A DNA stretch of 57,834 nt from Pseudomonas frederiksbergensis (GCF_017114915.1 NZ_JAAUOE010000036.1:1-57834), one strand, 5' to 3'; shown: positions 16,268-25,158, counted from the first letter of the stretch. The notes: generated by a model from the sequence alone, not told the origin. Translations and numbers: made by a program.

Positions 16268-17599
16268 TTACAACAGCGGGATCGAATAGCTGACGATCAG
16301 ACGGTTTTCGTCCTGGTCGCGCTGACCTGGGATGTCGGTGCGCCATGTGGCGTTTTTCCAGGTGAAGCCCAGGTTTTTCAGCGTACCTTCTTGCACGACG
16401 TACGCCAGGGTCAGGTCGCGTTCCCACTCGGAGCTGTCGGTACTTGCTGGCGAGGTAGTGTCGATATTGTCGCCATGCAGGTAAACCATACCAGCGGTCA
16501 AGCCAGGCACGCCGACTTTGGCGAAGTCGTACGAGTAGCGGGCTTGCCAGGTACGTTCGCCGGCACGGGCGAACTTGGCGATCTGGCTGTCGGTAGTTAT
16601 GTAAGCCGAGGCGCCGTCACCCTGGTTCAGGTAAGGGAAGTCGCTGCTGCCGTTGCTGACCTGATAACCGCCACCGAAGGTGTGACCGGCAACGCTATAC
16701 AGGAACAGGCCGCTGTAAAGGTTGTTGTCAACTTTACCCTTACCGTTGGAGGTGCTGTCGTAGTTACCGTTGCTGTAATAAGCCGGGGTATTACCATTCA
16801 GACCGTCATCGGAACTGTTGAAATAACGGAAATCAGATTTCAACACGCCCGGACCGATCGACCAGTTGTGAACCAGGCCCAGGAAGTGTTGCTTGTAGAA
16901 GTCTTCCAGGTTGCCGTAGTAGTACTGGGCAGTCAGGTCTTTGGTGATTTTGTAGTCACCGCCGCCGTAGATGAACTTGTTGCTGTCACGACCAGCAGCA
17001 GTGTGAGCGTTCGCACCAGCAATCGACAGTTCTTCGTTGTTGCTGGAGTTACGGCCCTTGGCGTGCTCGATCTGACCGCCGACCAGTGTCAGGTCTTTGA
17101 TTTCGTTCGAGGTGATCTGACCGCCCTGGAAGGTTTGCGGCAGCAGACGACCGTCGTTGGTCACGATCACTGGCAGTTTTGGCTGCAGGGTGCCCAACTT
17201 CAGTTCGGTCTGGGAGATCTTGGCTTTGGCAGTCAGGCCCAGGCTGGAGAAGTTATCAACCGCTTCGCCGTTGGATTTGCTTGGGAAAACAGTACCACCG
17301 TAAGAAGTCGAAGTTGCGCCGTTAGTACCGCCGCCCGAATCCAGGCGCACGCCCAGCAGGCCGATGGCATCGAGACCGAAGCCGACAGTGCCTTGGGTGT
17401 AACCGGAAGTGAAGCGCAGATCGAAGCCTTGGCCCCATTCTTCGTTCTTGTTCGCACCGGCCCCATTACGGTTATCCGTGTTGATGTAGAAGTTACGCAG
17501 CCCCAATGTAGCCTTGCTGTCTTCAATGAAACCGGCGGCGCCTGCCTGCTGCGCCAAAACCCCTACGGCCACTGCCAGGGCCAAGGTGGACTTCTTCAT
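16268..17599 (-). CDS. OprD-family outer-membrane porin
   Basis: A 443-residue outer-membrane channel. The signal peptide MKKSTLALAVAVGVLAQQAG...AGA is followed by AGFIEDSKATLGLRNFYIN, the classic OprD-family beginning. WGQGFDLRFTSGYTQGTVGF, DGRLLPQTFQGGQITSNEI and aromatic/glycine-rich beta-strand repeats follow, ending RLIVSYSIPLL with the terminal hydrophobic strand. Length is normal. Codon use is biased as in highly expressed genes. The family exports nothing but admits amino acids or small organic acids; the substrate cannot be read. It resembles OprE-like members most, but I do not assign a symbol. Its 5' region is long and structured. Confidence 0.92.
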   Translation of the reverse strand: MKKSTLALAVAVGVLAQQAGAAGFIEDSKATLGLRNFYINTDNRNGAGANKNEEWGQGFDLRFTSGYTQGTVGFGLDAIGLLGVRLDSGGGTNGATSTSYGGTVFPSKSNGEAVDNFSSLGLTAKAKISQTELKLGTLQPKLPVIVTNDGRLLPQTFQGGQITSNEIKDLTLVGGQIEHAKGRNSSNNEELSIAGANAHTAAGRDSNKFIYGGGDYKITKDLTAQYYYGNLEDFYKQHFLGLVHNWSIGPGVLKSDFRYFNSSDDGLNGNTPAYYSNGNYDSTSNGKGKVDNNLYSGLFLYSVAGHTFGGGYQVSNGSSDFPYLNQGDGASAYITTDSQIAKFARAGERTWQARYSYDFAKVGVPGLTAGMVYLHGDNIDTTSPASTDSSEWERDLTLAYVVQEGTLKNLGFTWKNATWRTDIPGQRDQDENRLIVSYSIPLL

Positions 17600-18020
17600 G
17601 TTTCGCTCCTCTCGTTCTAATTTTTGTGTTCTTTGGTCTCGGGTCTAACGCCCAAGATCCACAGATGCGCGATTAGCACCGGACCGTGACTGACAAGTCA
17701 ATCGTAACCATGTGTGTCTACGACCAAGGTCTAACCGCAGTGATTTGGTCCCTGCAGGGTAATGATTTTCTCATAAGCCCAAAAAGAATTATTTCGTTCT
17801 TTTTAATACCATTTAGGAATATAGCTTGATGTCAACGATCCGAACCGGATCGCAGAGGTATCGGCTCATAAGCTAATTCCTAAACGGTATTTGTTAGAAT
17901 TTTTTTAGATCAATTAGCGTTGACGCATCCCCTTACACGTCAACCACTTTCGAAAAAGCGACGCCATCATGGCCAAACGCGCACTATCTAGTCAATTTGT
18001 TACAGTTTGTGTATCGCTAA
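17600..18020 (-). promoter_or_regulatory. Long AT-rich upstream region of the porin
   Basis: About 420 bases with no credible gene, much richer in AT than the surroundings. It holds a hairpin AAAAAGAA/TTCTTTTT (17781-17804), an 87-base palindrome (17805-17891) and an inverted repeat GTTGACG/CGTCAAC (17919-17944). It must include the porin promoter; I could not place it exactly. An unannotated small RNA is possible but unproven. Confidence 0.45.
17805..17891 (-). repeat. 87-base palindrome upstream of the porin
   Basis: The left arm AATACCATTTAGGAAT plus TAGCTT pairs with AAGCTA plus ATTCCTAAACGGTATT on the right, with one bulged base and one imperfect position. That position is a G-U pair on the minus strand. 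An inner hairpin CGATCCG-AAC-CGGATCG lies in the loop. It does not resemble the other repeats in the window. Confidence 0.65.
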
Positions 18021-18131
18021 TATTTTATTTTTCGACCAGGCGGGCTGAAGCATTGGGGCCGAAAGGGAGAGGTCGAGACGGTGCTGCCGGGTTATTCGCC
18101 GTATGTCAGCGCCAAATTTGTGGCCGAGTGA
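18021..18131 (+). pseudogene. C-terminal remnant of an unidentified gene
   Basis: From about 18033 the plus strand abruptly becomes GC-rich and reads as coding sequence: RPGGLKHWGRKGEVETVL, then PGYSPYVSAKFVAE and a TGA stop at 18129-18131. Third positions are mostly G or C from the second half on. Upstream, an in-frame TAA lies at 18018 and the sequence turns AT-rich, so there is no N-terminus and no start. The stop is followed at once by a palindromic repeat and then the convergent argA end, the arrangement seen at real gene ends in this window. I do not recognise the family. A chance open stretch cannot be excluded. Confidence 0.4.
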
Positions 18132-18132
18132 T

Positions 18133-18163
18133 GATCGTTCCCATGCTCTGCGTGGGAACGATC
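18133..18163. repeat. Palindromic repeat, short form, copy 2
   Basis: A 31-base near-perfect palindrome, GATCGTTCCCATGC followed by TCTGCGTGGGAACGATC. It equals the two outer ends of the long form at 10217 joined without the middle hairpins. It lies between the remnant at 18021 and argA. Confidence 0.8.
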
Positions 18164-18181
18164 AAGCCCACAGCCACTCAG

Positions 18182-19480
18182 TCAGAGGGCCTTTTCGAAG
18201 ATCTTCGAATTACGCTGGTAGTTGTACAGCGACGCCCGCGCCGACGGCAGCCGCTCGACGCTGCTCGGCACGAAACCCCGCTCGCGGAACCAGTGAGCGG
18301 TCCGGGTAGTCAGCACGAACAAGGTTTTCAGCCCCTGTGCCCGGGCGCGGGTTTCGATGCGCTCCAGCAGCTCATCGCCGCGACCGCCGTGGCGGTACTC
18401 CGGGTTCACCGCCAGACACGCCAACTCCCCCGCCTCCGAATCGGCAATCTGATACAACGCCGCGCAAGCGATGATCATGCCTTCACGCTCGACCACGCTG
18501 AACTGCTCGATCTCACGCTCCAGCACCTCGCGGGAACGACGTACCAGAATGCCCTGCTCTTCCAGCGGGCTGATCAAATCCAGCAAACCGCCGACGTCCT
18601 CGATGGCCGCCTCGCGCACCACTTCGAATTGCTCCTGGGCCACCAGCGTACCGCCACCGTCACGGGTGAACAGTTCGGTCAGCAGCGCGCCATCTTCGGC
18701 ATAGCTGACGATATGGCTGCGCGCCACCCCGCCCCGGCAGGCCTCAGCGGCCGCATCCAGCAACTCGGCCTGATAGTTGCTGCCCAGGCGTTGCAGATGC
18801 GCCGGTACTTGTTGCGGACGCAATTCGCGAACCAGACGACCATTTTCATCCAGCAGACCGAGTTCGGCGCCAAACAGCAGCAGCTTGTCCGCGCCCAGGT
18901 CGATGGCGGCGCGGGTCGCGACGTCTTCGCACGCGAGGTTGAAGATCTCGCCCGTCGGCGAGTAACCCAACGGCGACAGCAGCACGATGGAGCGTTCGTC
19001 CAACAGGCGATTGATGCCCTTGCGGTCGACCCGGCGCACTTCGCCGGTGTGGTGATAGTCGACACCTTCGAGCACGCCGATCGGCCGTGCGGTGACCAGA
19101 TTGCCGCCGGCCACCCGCAGGCGCGAGCCTTGCATCGGCGACGAGGCCATGTCCATGGACAACCGCGCTTCGATGGCGATGCGCAGTTGGCCGACCGCAT
19201 CGATCACGCACTCCAGCGTCGCTGCATCGGTGATGCGCATGCCGTGGTGGTAGTGCGGGGTCAGGCCGCGAGCAGCGAGGCGGGTTTCAATTTGCGGACG
19301 CGAACCGTGAACCAGCACCAGTCGCACGCCCAGGCTGTGCAGCAGCACCAGGTCGTGGACGATATTGCCGAAGTTCGGGTGCTCCACGCCGTCGCCGGGC
19401 AGCATGACGACGAAGGTGCAATCGCGGTGGGCGTTGATGTAAGGCGAAGCGTGACGAAGCCAATTGACGTATTCGGGCAT
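18182..19480 (-). CDS. argA: N-acetylglutamate synthase ArgA
   Basis: First enzyme of arginine synthesis (acetyl-CoA plus glutamate), 432 residues. The N-terminal amino-acid-kinase-like domain (about 1-290) has LVLVHGSRPQIETRLAARG and SPLGYSPTGEIFNLACEDVA. The C-terminal GNAT acetyltransferase domain has ELACLAVNPEYRHGGRGDEL (acetyl-CoA loop) and LFVLTTRTAHWFRERGF. Arginine feedback is expected through the kinase-like domain. The ATG at 19480 has AGG five bases upstream. A large plus-strand open frame over the same DNA is a codon-bias shadow. Confidence 0.96.
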   Translation of the reverse strand: MPEYVNWLRHASPYINAHRDCTFVVMLPGDGVEHPNFGNIVHDLVLLHSLGVRLVLVHGSRPQIETRLAARGLTPHYHHGMRITDAATLECVIDAVGQLRIAIEARLSMDMASSPMQGSRLRVAGGNLVTARPIGVLEGVDYHHTGEVRRVDRKGINRLLDERSIVLLSPLGYSPTGEIFNLACEDVATRAAIDLGADKLLLFGAELGLLDENGRLVRELRPQQVPAHLQRLGSNYQAELLDAAAEACRGGVARSHIVSYAEDGALLTELFTRDGGGTLVAQEQFEVVREAAIEDVGGLLDLISPLEEQGILVRRSREVLEREIEQFSVVEREGMIIACAALYQIADSEAGELACLAVNPEYRHGGRGDELLERIETRARAQGLKTLFVLTTRTAHWFRERGFVPSSVERLPSARASLYNYQRNSKIFEKAL

Positions 19481-19616
19481 GAACCTGGGCCTGTAATAAA
19501 TAGCAGCCGAGAAAAAGAGTAACGCAGTAAACGCACAGCGGGCTGATGGTTATCGTCGGAACAGGCTTGGCGACACGCGCGCTCTCCTCATAAATACGGG
19601 TTGTGACACGGGCAAT

Positions 19617-20774
19617 TTATACGAGCGATGCCGGCGTCAGGCAGTAATGTTCGATCAGTTGACGTAATAGATGCACGGTAGGCTGCAAACGTGACATTTC
19701 GAGGTATTCCCCCGGCTGGTGGGCACAGGCGATGTCACCGGGGCCCAATACCAATGTTTCGCAGCCAAGACGCTGAAGATAAGGCGCTTCTGTGCCGAAC
19801 GCCACTGCTTCGGCGCGATGGCCGGTGAGCTTTTCGGCGACTCTCACCAACTCCGAGTCCTCGGCCTGCTCGAACGGCGGCACTTCGGGGAACAGCGGCG
19901 CGTAATCGATCTTCACCTGATGCCGCTCGGCAATGGGGTTGAGCTTCTGCAAAATCGCCGCGCGCAGGGCGTTGGGATCCATGCCCGGCAGCGGACGCAA
20001 GTCAAACTCCAGGGAGCACTGGCCGCAGATGCGATTGGGGTTGTCGCCACCGTGAATGCAGCCGAAGTTCATCGTCGGCTGCGGTACGCTGAACTGCGGA
20101 TTACGAAATTCCCGCTGCCACGCCAGACGCAAGCCGCGCAGTTCGCCGATGGCATCGTGCATGGCTTCGAGGGCGCTGTGGCCCAGGCTCGGGTCCGAGG
20201 AGTGGCCGCTCTGGCCGAGGATGTCGATGCGCTCCATCATCACGCCTTTGTGCATCCGGATCGGTTTCAACCCGGTCGGCTCGCCGATTATCGCCGCGCG
20301 ACCCAATGGCCGCCCGGCTTCGGCCAGCGCGCGAGCACCAGACATCGAGCTTTCTTCATCGCAGGTGGCGAGGATCAGTAATGGCTGCTTGAACGGTTGA
20401 TCGAGCAAGGGTTTGACGGCTTCGATGACCAGGGCGAAAAAGCCCTTCATGTCACAACTGCCCAAGCCGACCCAGCGGCCGTCCACCTCCGTCAACTTCA
20501 ACGGGTCGGTCTGCCACAGCGCCTCGTCGTACGGCACCGTATCGCTGTGACCGGCCAGCACCAGACCACCGGGGCCAGAGCCAAAACTGGCCAGCAGGTT
20601 GAATTTGCCGGGGCTGACCTGCTGGATGTCGCAGGCAAAACCCAGATCCCCGAGCCAGGTCGCCAGCAAGTCGATGACCGGTCGATTGGTTTGATCCAGG
20701 CGAGGTTGGGTACAGCTGACAGACGGCGCGGCGATCAGCGCAGCGAACTGATCTTTCATGGACGGCAAAGGCAT
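19617..20774 (-). CDS. argE: Acetylornithine deacetylase ArgE
   Basis: Zinc-dependent M20 hydrolase, 385 residues from the ATG at 20774, releasing ornithine from N-acetylornithine. Metal-site motifs: VLAGHSDTVPYDE (His76, Asp78), LGSCDMKGFFA, ATCDEESSMSGA (catalytic Glu pair) and LGPGDIACAHQPGEYLEM near the end. The M20 dimerisation insert lies between. The frame is open back to 21092, but that extension overlaps the divergent CYTH gene and lacks family similarity; GGGAG lies upstream of 20774. argA lies just downstream in the same orientation, though a 136-base gap leaves operon status open. Confidence 0.94.
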   Translation of the reverse strand: MPLPSMKDQFAALIAAPSVSCTQPRLDQTNRPVIDLLATWLGDLGFACDIQQVSPGKFNLLASFGSGPGGLVLAGHSDTVPYDEALWQTDPLKLTEVDGRWVGLGSCDMKGFFALVIEAVKPLLDQPFKQPLLILATCDEESSMSGARALAEAGRPLGRAAIIGEPTGLKPIRMHKGVMMERIDILGQSGHSSDPSLGHSALEAMHDAIGELRGLRLAWQREFRNPQFSVPQPTMNFGCIHGGDNPNRICGQCSLEFDLRPLPGMDPNALRAAILQKLNPIAERHQVKIDYAPLFPEVPPFEQAEDSELVRVAEKLTGHRAEAVAFGTEAPYLQRLGCETLVLGPGDIACAHQPGEYLEMSRLQPTVHLLRQLIEHYCLTPASLV

Positions 20775-20931
20775 CGCTGACTCCCAACTCCCGAATTGAA
20801 GTCCATCATAGAACCATCCGGCGACAGGAATAAACCGTCGCGGCACGTAGGACGTATGAGTCCTGTACACTGCACGACCTTGGCAGCCACACATTCCCCC
20901 GGCTGCGCTCCCGATCCTGGATTTTCCGGCC

Positions 20932-22299
20932 ATGCAGAAAGAAACCGAAATCAAACTCCGCGTCAGCCGCGAAACCCTCGCCGCCCTGCGCGAGCACCCG
21001 TTACTGAAAAAACGCAACAAAAGTGGCTGGGAACGCCGTGAGTTGATGAACCAGTACTTCGACACGCCCGAGCGCGACCTGGCCCGCGCCAAGGTTGCCC
21101 TGCGCCTGCGCCGCGATGGCGACGAAGTGATTCAGACCCTCAAGACCCGTGGACAGAGCGTCGCCGGTCTGTCCGAGCGTCACGAGTACGACTGGCCCCT
21201 GCCCAAAGCCAAACTCGATGTGAAGAAGCTCGACGGCGAATGCTGGCCCGAGCAGCTGGCCGAGCTGGACAAGAAAACCCTGAAAGCCATCTTCACCACC
21301 GATTTCGTGCGTGAACGCGCGGAAATCGCCTGGGGTCGTGGCAAGACCAAAGTGGTCATCGAAGCCGCGCTGGACCTGGGCCACGTGGTAGTCGGCAAAC
21401 AGAAAGAAGAAATCTGCGAGCTGGAACTGGAACTGCACGAAGGCGAACCGGCCGCGCTGCTGGAACTGGCCGCCGAACTGGCTGCGACCCTGGCGCTAAT
21501 GCCGTGTGACATCAGCAAGGCCGAGCGCGGTTATCGCTTGTTCGATGCCAACAGCTACTCGCTGAGCTTGCCGGCACCGCAGATCAGCGCCGAAATGCCA
21601 CTGGACGATGCGTTCGCCGCCCTGTGCTGGCATTTGCTGGGCAGCAGCCAGCGCCTGGCCGAGCAATATCGCTTCAATGGCCACTGGCGCCTGCTGCAGG
21701 ACTGGGTCGAAAACCTCGCTGAAATGCGTGCGCTGATCAGCAGCCTCGGTCAGGCCGCACCGCGTCAGTCGACTCACGATCTGCGGGTCGCGCTGGATGC
21801 CTTGCTGGAAGACTGGCGTCCGCTGGTACAAGCCGGCCTGGACGACGAAGACGTGCGCAAAGCCGCGCCGGAGCAGTTCCTCGAAGAGCTGGAAGACCCG
21901 CGCTGGGGCCTGTTCTCGCTGAACACTTCGCGCTGGTTGCTGGCCCGCACCTGGGCTGCCGATCGCAACACCCGCGGCAATCGTCAGGGCGCCGCCCAAC
22001 TGAGTAGCTGGCTGCCACGCCTGCTGGGCGAAGAAGCCAACTCGCTGCAATTACAGCGTTACCAGCAACAGCCGGAAGACCTGGCCGAGCAACTGCCGCG
22101 CATCGAGCGCATCCAGGTCTGGCTGCACCATGCCCGTGGCGTGCTGGACATCCCGGAAATGGATCGCCTGTACGGTGAGCTGAAACAGCTTGCCCTGCTA
22201 GCTAACGAGCCGATTACCGATGAGTCGCTGGATGCGCGTAAGCAGCAGGCGATTGCGGTGTATCAGAACCGTGCCTGGAAAATGCTATTGCGCATGTAA
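20932..22299 (+). CDS. CYTH/CHAD-domain protein, probable inorganic triphosphatase
   Basis: A 455-residue protein with an N-terminal CYTH tunnel domain (1 to about 205), recognised by the ExExK motif in QKETEIKLRV, LRLRRDGDEVIQTLKTRG and AQIAELELEL-like strands (EEICELELELHEGEPAALLE). The rest, rich in helices and with conserved-looking His/Arg positions (RQSTHDLRVALDALLEDW), fits a CHAD domain. Bacterial CYTH-CHAD proteins such as E. coli YgiF hydrolyse inorganic triphosphate; CHAD domains bind polyphosphate. It is divergent from argE with a 157-base gap. Role in polyphosphate handling is inferred. Confidence 0.85.
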   Translation: MQKETEIKLRVSRETLAALREHPLLKKRNKSGWERRELMNQYFDTPERDLARAKVALRLRRDGDEVIQTLKTRGQSVAGLSERHEYDWPLPKAKLDVKKLDGECWPEQLAELDKKTLKAIFTTDFVRERAEIAWGRGKTKVVIEAALDLGHVVVGKQKEEICELELELHEGEPAALLELAAELAATLALMPCDISKAERGYRLFDANSYSLSLPAPQISAEMPLDDAFAALCWHLLGSSQRLAEQYRFNGHWRLLQDWVENLAEMRALISSLGQAAPRQSTHDLRVALDALLEDWRPLVQAGLDDEDVRKAAPEQFLEELEDPRWGLFSLNTSRWLLARTWAADRNTRGNRQGAAQLSSWLPRLLGEEANSLQLQRYQQQPEDLAEQLPRIERIQVWLHHARGVLDIPEMDRLYGELKQLALLANEPITDESLDARKQQAIAVYQNRAWKMLLRM

Positions 22300-22311
22300 T
22301 ACCGCGATGAT

Positions 22312-22343
22312 GATCGTTCCCACGCTCCCGCGTGGGAACGATC
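22312..22343. repeat. Palindromic repeat, short form, copy 3
   Basis: A 32-base palindrome, GATCGTTCCCACGCTC then CCGCGTGGGAACGATC, 12 bases after the CYTH stop and 4 bases before the convergent Lrp-type gene end. Confidence 0.8.
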
Positions 22344-22347
22344 AGTG

Positions 22348-22818
22348 TCAGCGCAACACCGGTAAACTCGTGGTGGATTTGATTTCCGACAACGCCACGA
22401 TCGAGTTGACCTCCTGTATCCCCGGCACCATCGACAGCTTCTCGAAGAAGAAGCGCTCATAAGCCTCGATGTCCGCCGTGACGATCCGCAACAGGAAATC
22501 CACCGATCCCATCAGCACATAACATTCCAGCACTTCGGGAAAGCCGCGGATCGCCTCGGTGAACTCGGTGAAGTTCGAGCGCCCGTGGGCGTTGAGTTTG
22601 ATCTCGGCGAAGATTTGCGTGTTGAGGCCGATTTTCTTGCGGTCAAGCAACGTCACCTGACCACGAATGATCCCCTCCTCCTTCATCCGCTGAATCCGCC
22701 GCCAGCAGGGCGACTGCGAGAGCCCCACCTGTTCGGCGATCTGCGCGCTGGAGAGCGAAGCGTCCTCTTGCAGCAACGCGAGAATCTTGCGGTCGTAGCC
22801 ATCCAGCTCGCTGTGCAT
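22348..22818 (-). CDS. Lrp/AsnC-family transcriptional regulator
   Basis: A 156-residue Lrp-type regulator. The N-terminal winged helix reads LDGYDRKILALLQEDASLSS, then AQIAEQVGLSQSPCWRRIQR with the recognition helix; a RAM ligand domain follows (AEIKLNAHGRSNFTEFTEAI, VLECYVLMGSVDFLLRIV, VPGIQEVNSIVALSEIKST). The start at 22818 matches the family N-terminus; the longer frame to 22881 is noncoding. It is divergent from the small ACT-like gene at 22945, a common regulator-target layout. Family members sense amino acids; the ligand here is unknown. Confidence 0.9.
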   Translation of the reverse strand: MHSELDGYDRKILALLQEDASLSSAQIAEQVGLSQSPCWRRIQRMKEEGIIRGQVTLLDRKKIGLNTQIFAEIKLNAHGRSNFTEFTEAIRGFPEVLECYVLMGSVDFLLRIVTADIEAYERFFFEKLSMVPGIQEVNSIVALSEIKSTTSLPVLR

Positions 22819-22944
22819 AGAAAAACCTATTGTGGGTACTAGATCGAATTGATCAATTCGATAAATGGTCAATAAGCCCAATCATAGATAAGAAATACCC
22901 GGCACCGAATGTAAAAATTCCTCCAGTGATTTTGGAGACCGACC

Positions 22945-23283
22945 ATGCCGCATTTAGAAGCCGTGAACACCCCACCCGCCCGCGCCGATGTCTGGAACGT
23001 CGGCAACGCCCACTGCCGCGTTCAATACCAACTGCTGGCCGAGGCCGAGCCGGATCTGCTGTGCCGCGCGCTCAACCTGTTCGCCTTGCAGTTTCTGACG
23101 CCGCAGCAGGTCAACGTGCAGCGTATGGACGATCTGCTGTCGGTCGATATCGTCATGGACGGCCTGAGCTGGCACCGTGCTCAAGTGATCGCGGAAAAAT
23201 TACGTAACCTGATCAGCGTCTGCTCGGTGAACCTGCAAGCGGCTGATTCTGCGTGGCAAGAGCCTGCTCACGCGACAGGCTGA
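22945..23283 (+). CDS. Conserved small protein, ACT-like
   Basis: A 112-residue protein with no signal peptide or membrane segment. The central 80 residues (VWNVGNAHCRVQYQLLAEAE, LNLFALQFLTPQQVNVQRM, LLSVDIVMDGLSWHRAQVIA, IISVCSVNLQ-like end) alternate predicted strands and helices in a beta-alpha-beta-beta-alpha-beta pattern reminiscent of an ACT domain. The ATG at 22945 has GGAG eight bases upstream. It is divergent from an Lrp-type regulator, whose own RAM domain is ACT-like, so the two may respond to the same amino acid. No enzymatic motif is visible. Fold and link are inference. Confidence 0.7.
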   Translation: MPHLEAVNTPPARADVWNVGNAHCRVQYQLLAEAEPDLLCRALNLFALQFLTPQQVNVQRMDDLLSVDIVMDGLSWHRAQVIAEKLRNLISVCSVNLQAADSAWQEPAHATG

Positions 23284-23309
23284 AAAAACCCGACACGTGT
23301 TGGTCGGGT
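23283..23309 (-). terminator. Minus-strand terminator-like hairpin
   Basis: Read on the minus strand, ACCCGAC-CAACACGT-GTCGGGT is followed by TTTTTT. No minus-strand gene ends here, so it would stop antisense transcription entering the small ACT-like gene. On the plus strand it lacks a U-run. Confidence 0.45.
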
Positions 23310-23373
23310 AGTGGCCCAACGGTCTGCGGGTGCGCGGCTATCCTTTGCGAACGGTTGTTCATAAGGAGCCCGC

Positions 23374-25158
23374 ATGTCCGTTCAACTCGCCACTCAGGAC
23401 CGCTGGCTGGACCTTAACGATTTGCTGCGTGAACTGGTCGCCCAAGGCTTTATCAGCCAGGATTCAGCCGAACACGCACTCAACGCCCGCCGCCGTCACG
23501 CCATAAATGGTCAACAGCACCCGCTGGAATTCATCGCCAGCCAGCACCTGGACGACCTCAGCCGTCCCGGCAAACACCTCGATCTGGAAAGCCTGACGCT
23601 CTGGATGTCTCAGCAGGCCGGCCAGCCTTATTTGCGCATCGACCCGCTGAAAATCAATGTCGCGGCCATTACGCCGTTGATGTCCTATGCCTTCGCCCAA
23701 CGCCACAAGATTCTGGCGGTGTCCATCGACCGCGACGCCGTCACCGTGGCCAGCGCCCAGCCCTTCGTCAGCAGTTGGGAGGCCGACCTGACCCACGTGC
23801 TGAAGCTACCTATCAAGCGCGTGGTGGCCAACCCGGTGGACATCCAGCGCTTCAGCGTGGAGTTTTTCCGCCTGGCCAAATCGGTCACTGGCGCCACCAA
23901 CGCCGATCAGCAAATAAGCACCCTGGGCAACTTCGAACAGTTGCTCAACCTCGGCGCCAGCGACCAGGAGCCAGACGCCAACGATGCGCACATCGTCAAC
24001 ATCGTCGATTGGTTGTTCCAGTACGCGTTCCAGCAACGGGCCAGCGATATCCACATCGAACCCCGGCGCGAGCAAGGCACGGTGCGCTTTCGCATCGACG
24101 GCGTGCTGCACAACGTCTATCAATTCCCGCCGCAGGTGACCATGGCCATCGTCAGCCGCCTGAAAAGCCTGGGGCGGATGAACGTCGCGGAAAAGCGCAA
24201 ACCCCAGGACGGTCGAGTCAAAACCAAAACCCCGGATGGCGGCGAAGTCGAGTTGCGGTTGTCGACATTACCGACGGCGTTCGGCGAAAAAATGGTCATG
24301 CGGATCTTCGACCCGGAAGTGCTGCTCAAGGACTTCGATCAGTTGGGATTTTCCGCCGATGACCTGCGCCGCTGGCAAGACATGACCCGCCAACCCAATG
24401 GCATCATTCTGGTGACCGGGCCGACCGGTTCGGGCAAGACCACCACGCTGTACACCACCCTCAAGAAACTGGCGACGCCGGAGGTCAACCTCTGCACCAT
24501 TGAAGACCCGATCGAAATGGTTGAGCCGGCGTTCAATCAGATGCAGGTCCAGCACAACATCGACCTGACCTTCGCTGCCGGCGTGCGTGCGCTGATGCGG
24601 CAAGACCCGGACATCATCATGATCGGCGAGATCCGCGACCTCGAAACCGCCGAGATGGCGATTCAGGCGGCACTCACCGGCCACCTGGTGTTGTCGACGT
24701 TGCACACCAACGATGCCCCGAGCGCTATCAGCCGCCTGCTGGAACTCGGCGTGCCGCATTACCTGATCAAGGCCACGGTGCTCGGGGTCATGGCTCAGCG
24801 TCTGGTCCGAACCCTGTGCCCGCATTGCAAGGCGCCGCTGACCTTGGGCGAGGACGACTGGCAAACCCTGACTCGACCCTGGCAAGCGCCACTGCCGGGC
24901 AATGCCCAGCGCGCCATCGGTTGCCTGGAATGTCGCGAAACCGGCTATCGCGGCCGCGCCGGGGTTTACGAAATCATGCAGCTGACTGACGGCATCAAAA
25001 CCCTGATCAACCCCGACACCGATTTGCTGGCAGTCCGGCGTCAGGCCTTCAAGGAAGGCATGCGCAGTTTGCGGTTGTCGGGGGCGCAGAAAGTGGCGGC
25101 GGGGTTGACCACGATCGAAGAGGTGTTGCGAGTGACGCCGCAGAGTGAGCAGAAGTAG
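23374..25158 (+). CDS. Orphan GspE/PilB-type secretion ATPase
   Basis: Hexameric traffic ATPase of 594 residues. The N-terminal region (about 60-170) resembles an MshEN/T2SSE-N domain. The ATPase core has Walker A GPTGSGKT at 349-356, an Asp box (CTIEDPIEMVEPAFNQMQV), Walker B PDIIMIGEIRDLETAEMA at about 412-429, and a His box (TGHLVLSTLHTNDAPSAISR). A zinc-binding tetracysteine motif is present: CPHC at 482-485 and CLEC at about 517-520. All ATPase motifs are intact. AAGGAG precedes the ATG. No secretin, pseudopilin or inner-membrane partner is encoded nearby, so it either serves a machine elsewhere or acts alone. Confidence 0.9.
   Translation: MSVQLATQDRWLDLNDLLRELVAQGFISQDSAEHALNARRRHAINGQQHPLEFIASQHLDDLSRPGKHLDLESLTLWMSQQAGQPYLRIDPLKINVAAITPLMSYAFAQRHKILAVSIDRDAVTVASAQPFVSSWEADLTHVLKLPIKRVVANPVDIQRFSVEFFRLAKSVTGATNADQQISTLGNFEQLLNLGASDQEPDANDAHIVNIVDWLFQYAFQQRASDIHIEPRREQGTVRFRIDGVLHNVYQFPPQVTMAIVSRLKSLGRMNVAEKRKPQDGRVKTKTPDGGEVELRLSTLPTAFGEKMVMRIFDPEVLLKDFDQLGFSADDLRRWQDMTRQPNGIILVTGPTGSGKTTTLYTTLKKLATPEVNLCTIEDPIEMVEPAFNQMQVQHNIDLTFAAGVRALMRQDPDIIMIGEIRDLETAEMAIQAALTGHLVLSTLHTNDAPSAISRLLELGVPHYLIKATVLGVMAQRLVRTLCPHCKAPLTLGEDDWQTLTRPWQAPLPGNAQRAIGCLECRETGYRGRAGVYEIMQLTDGIKTLINPDTDLLAVRRQAFKEGMRSLRLSGAQKVAAGLTTIEEVLRVTPQSEQK

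Noticed and set aside
17969..19522. 517-codon plus-strand frame opposite argA
   Set aside because: Shadow of argA; its 5' part runs through non-coding DNA and a repeat.
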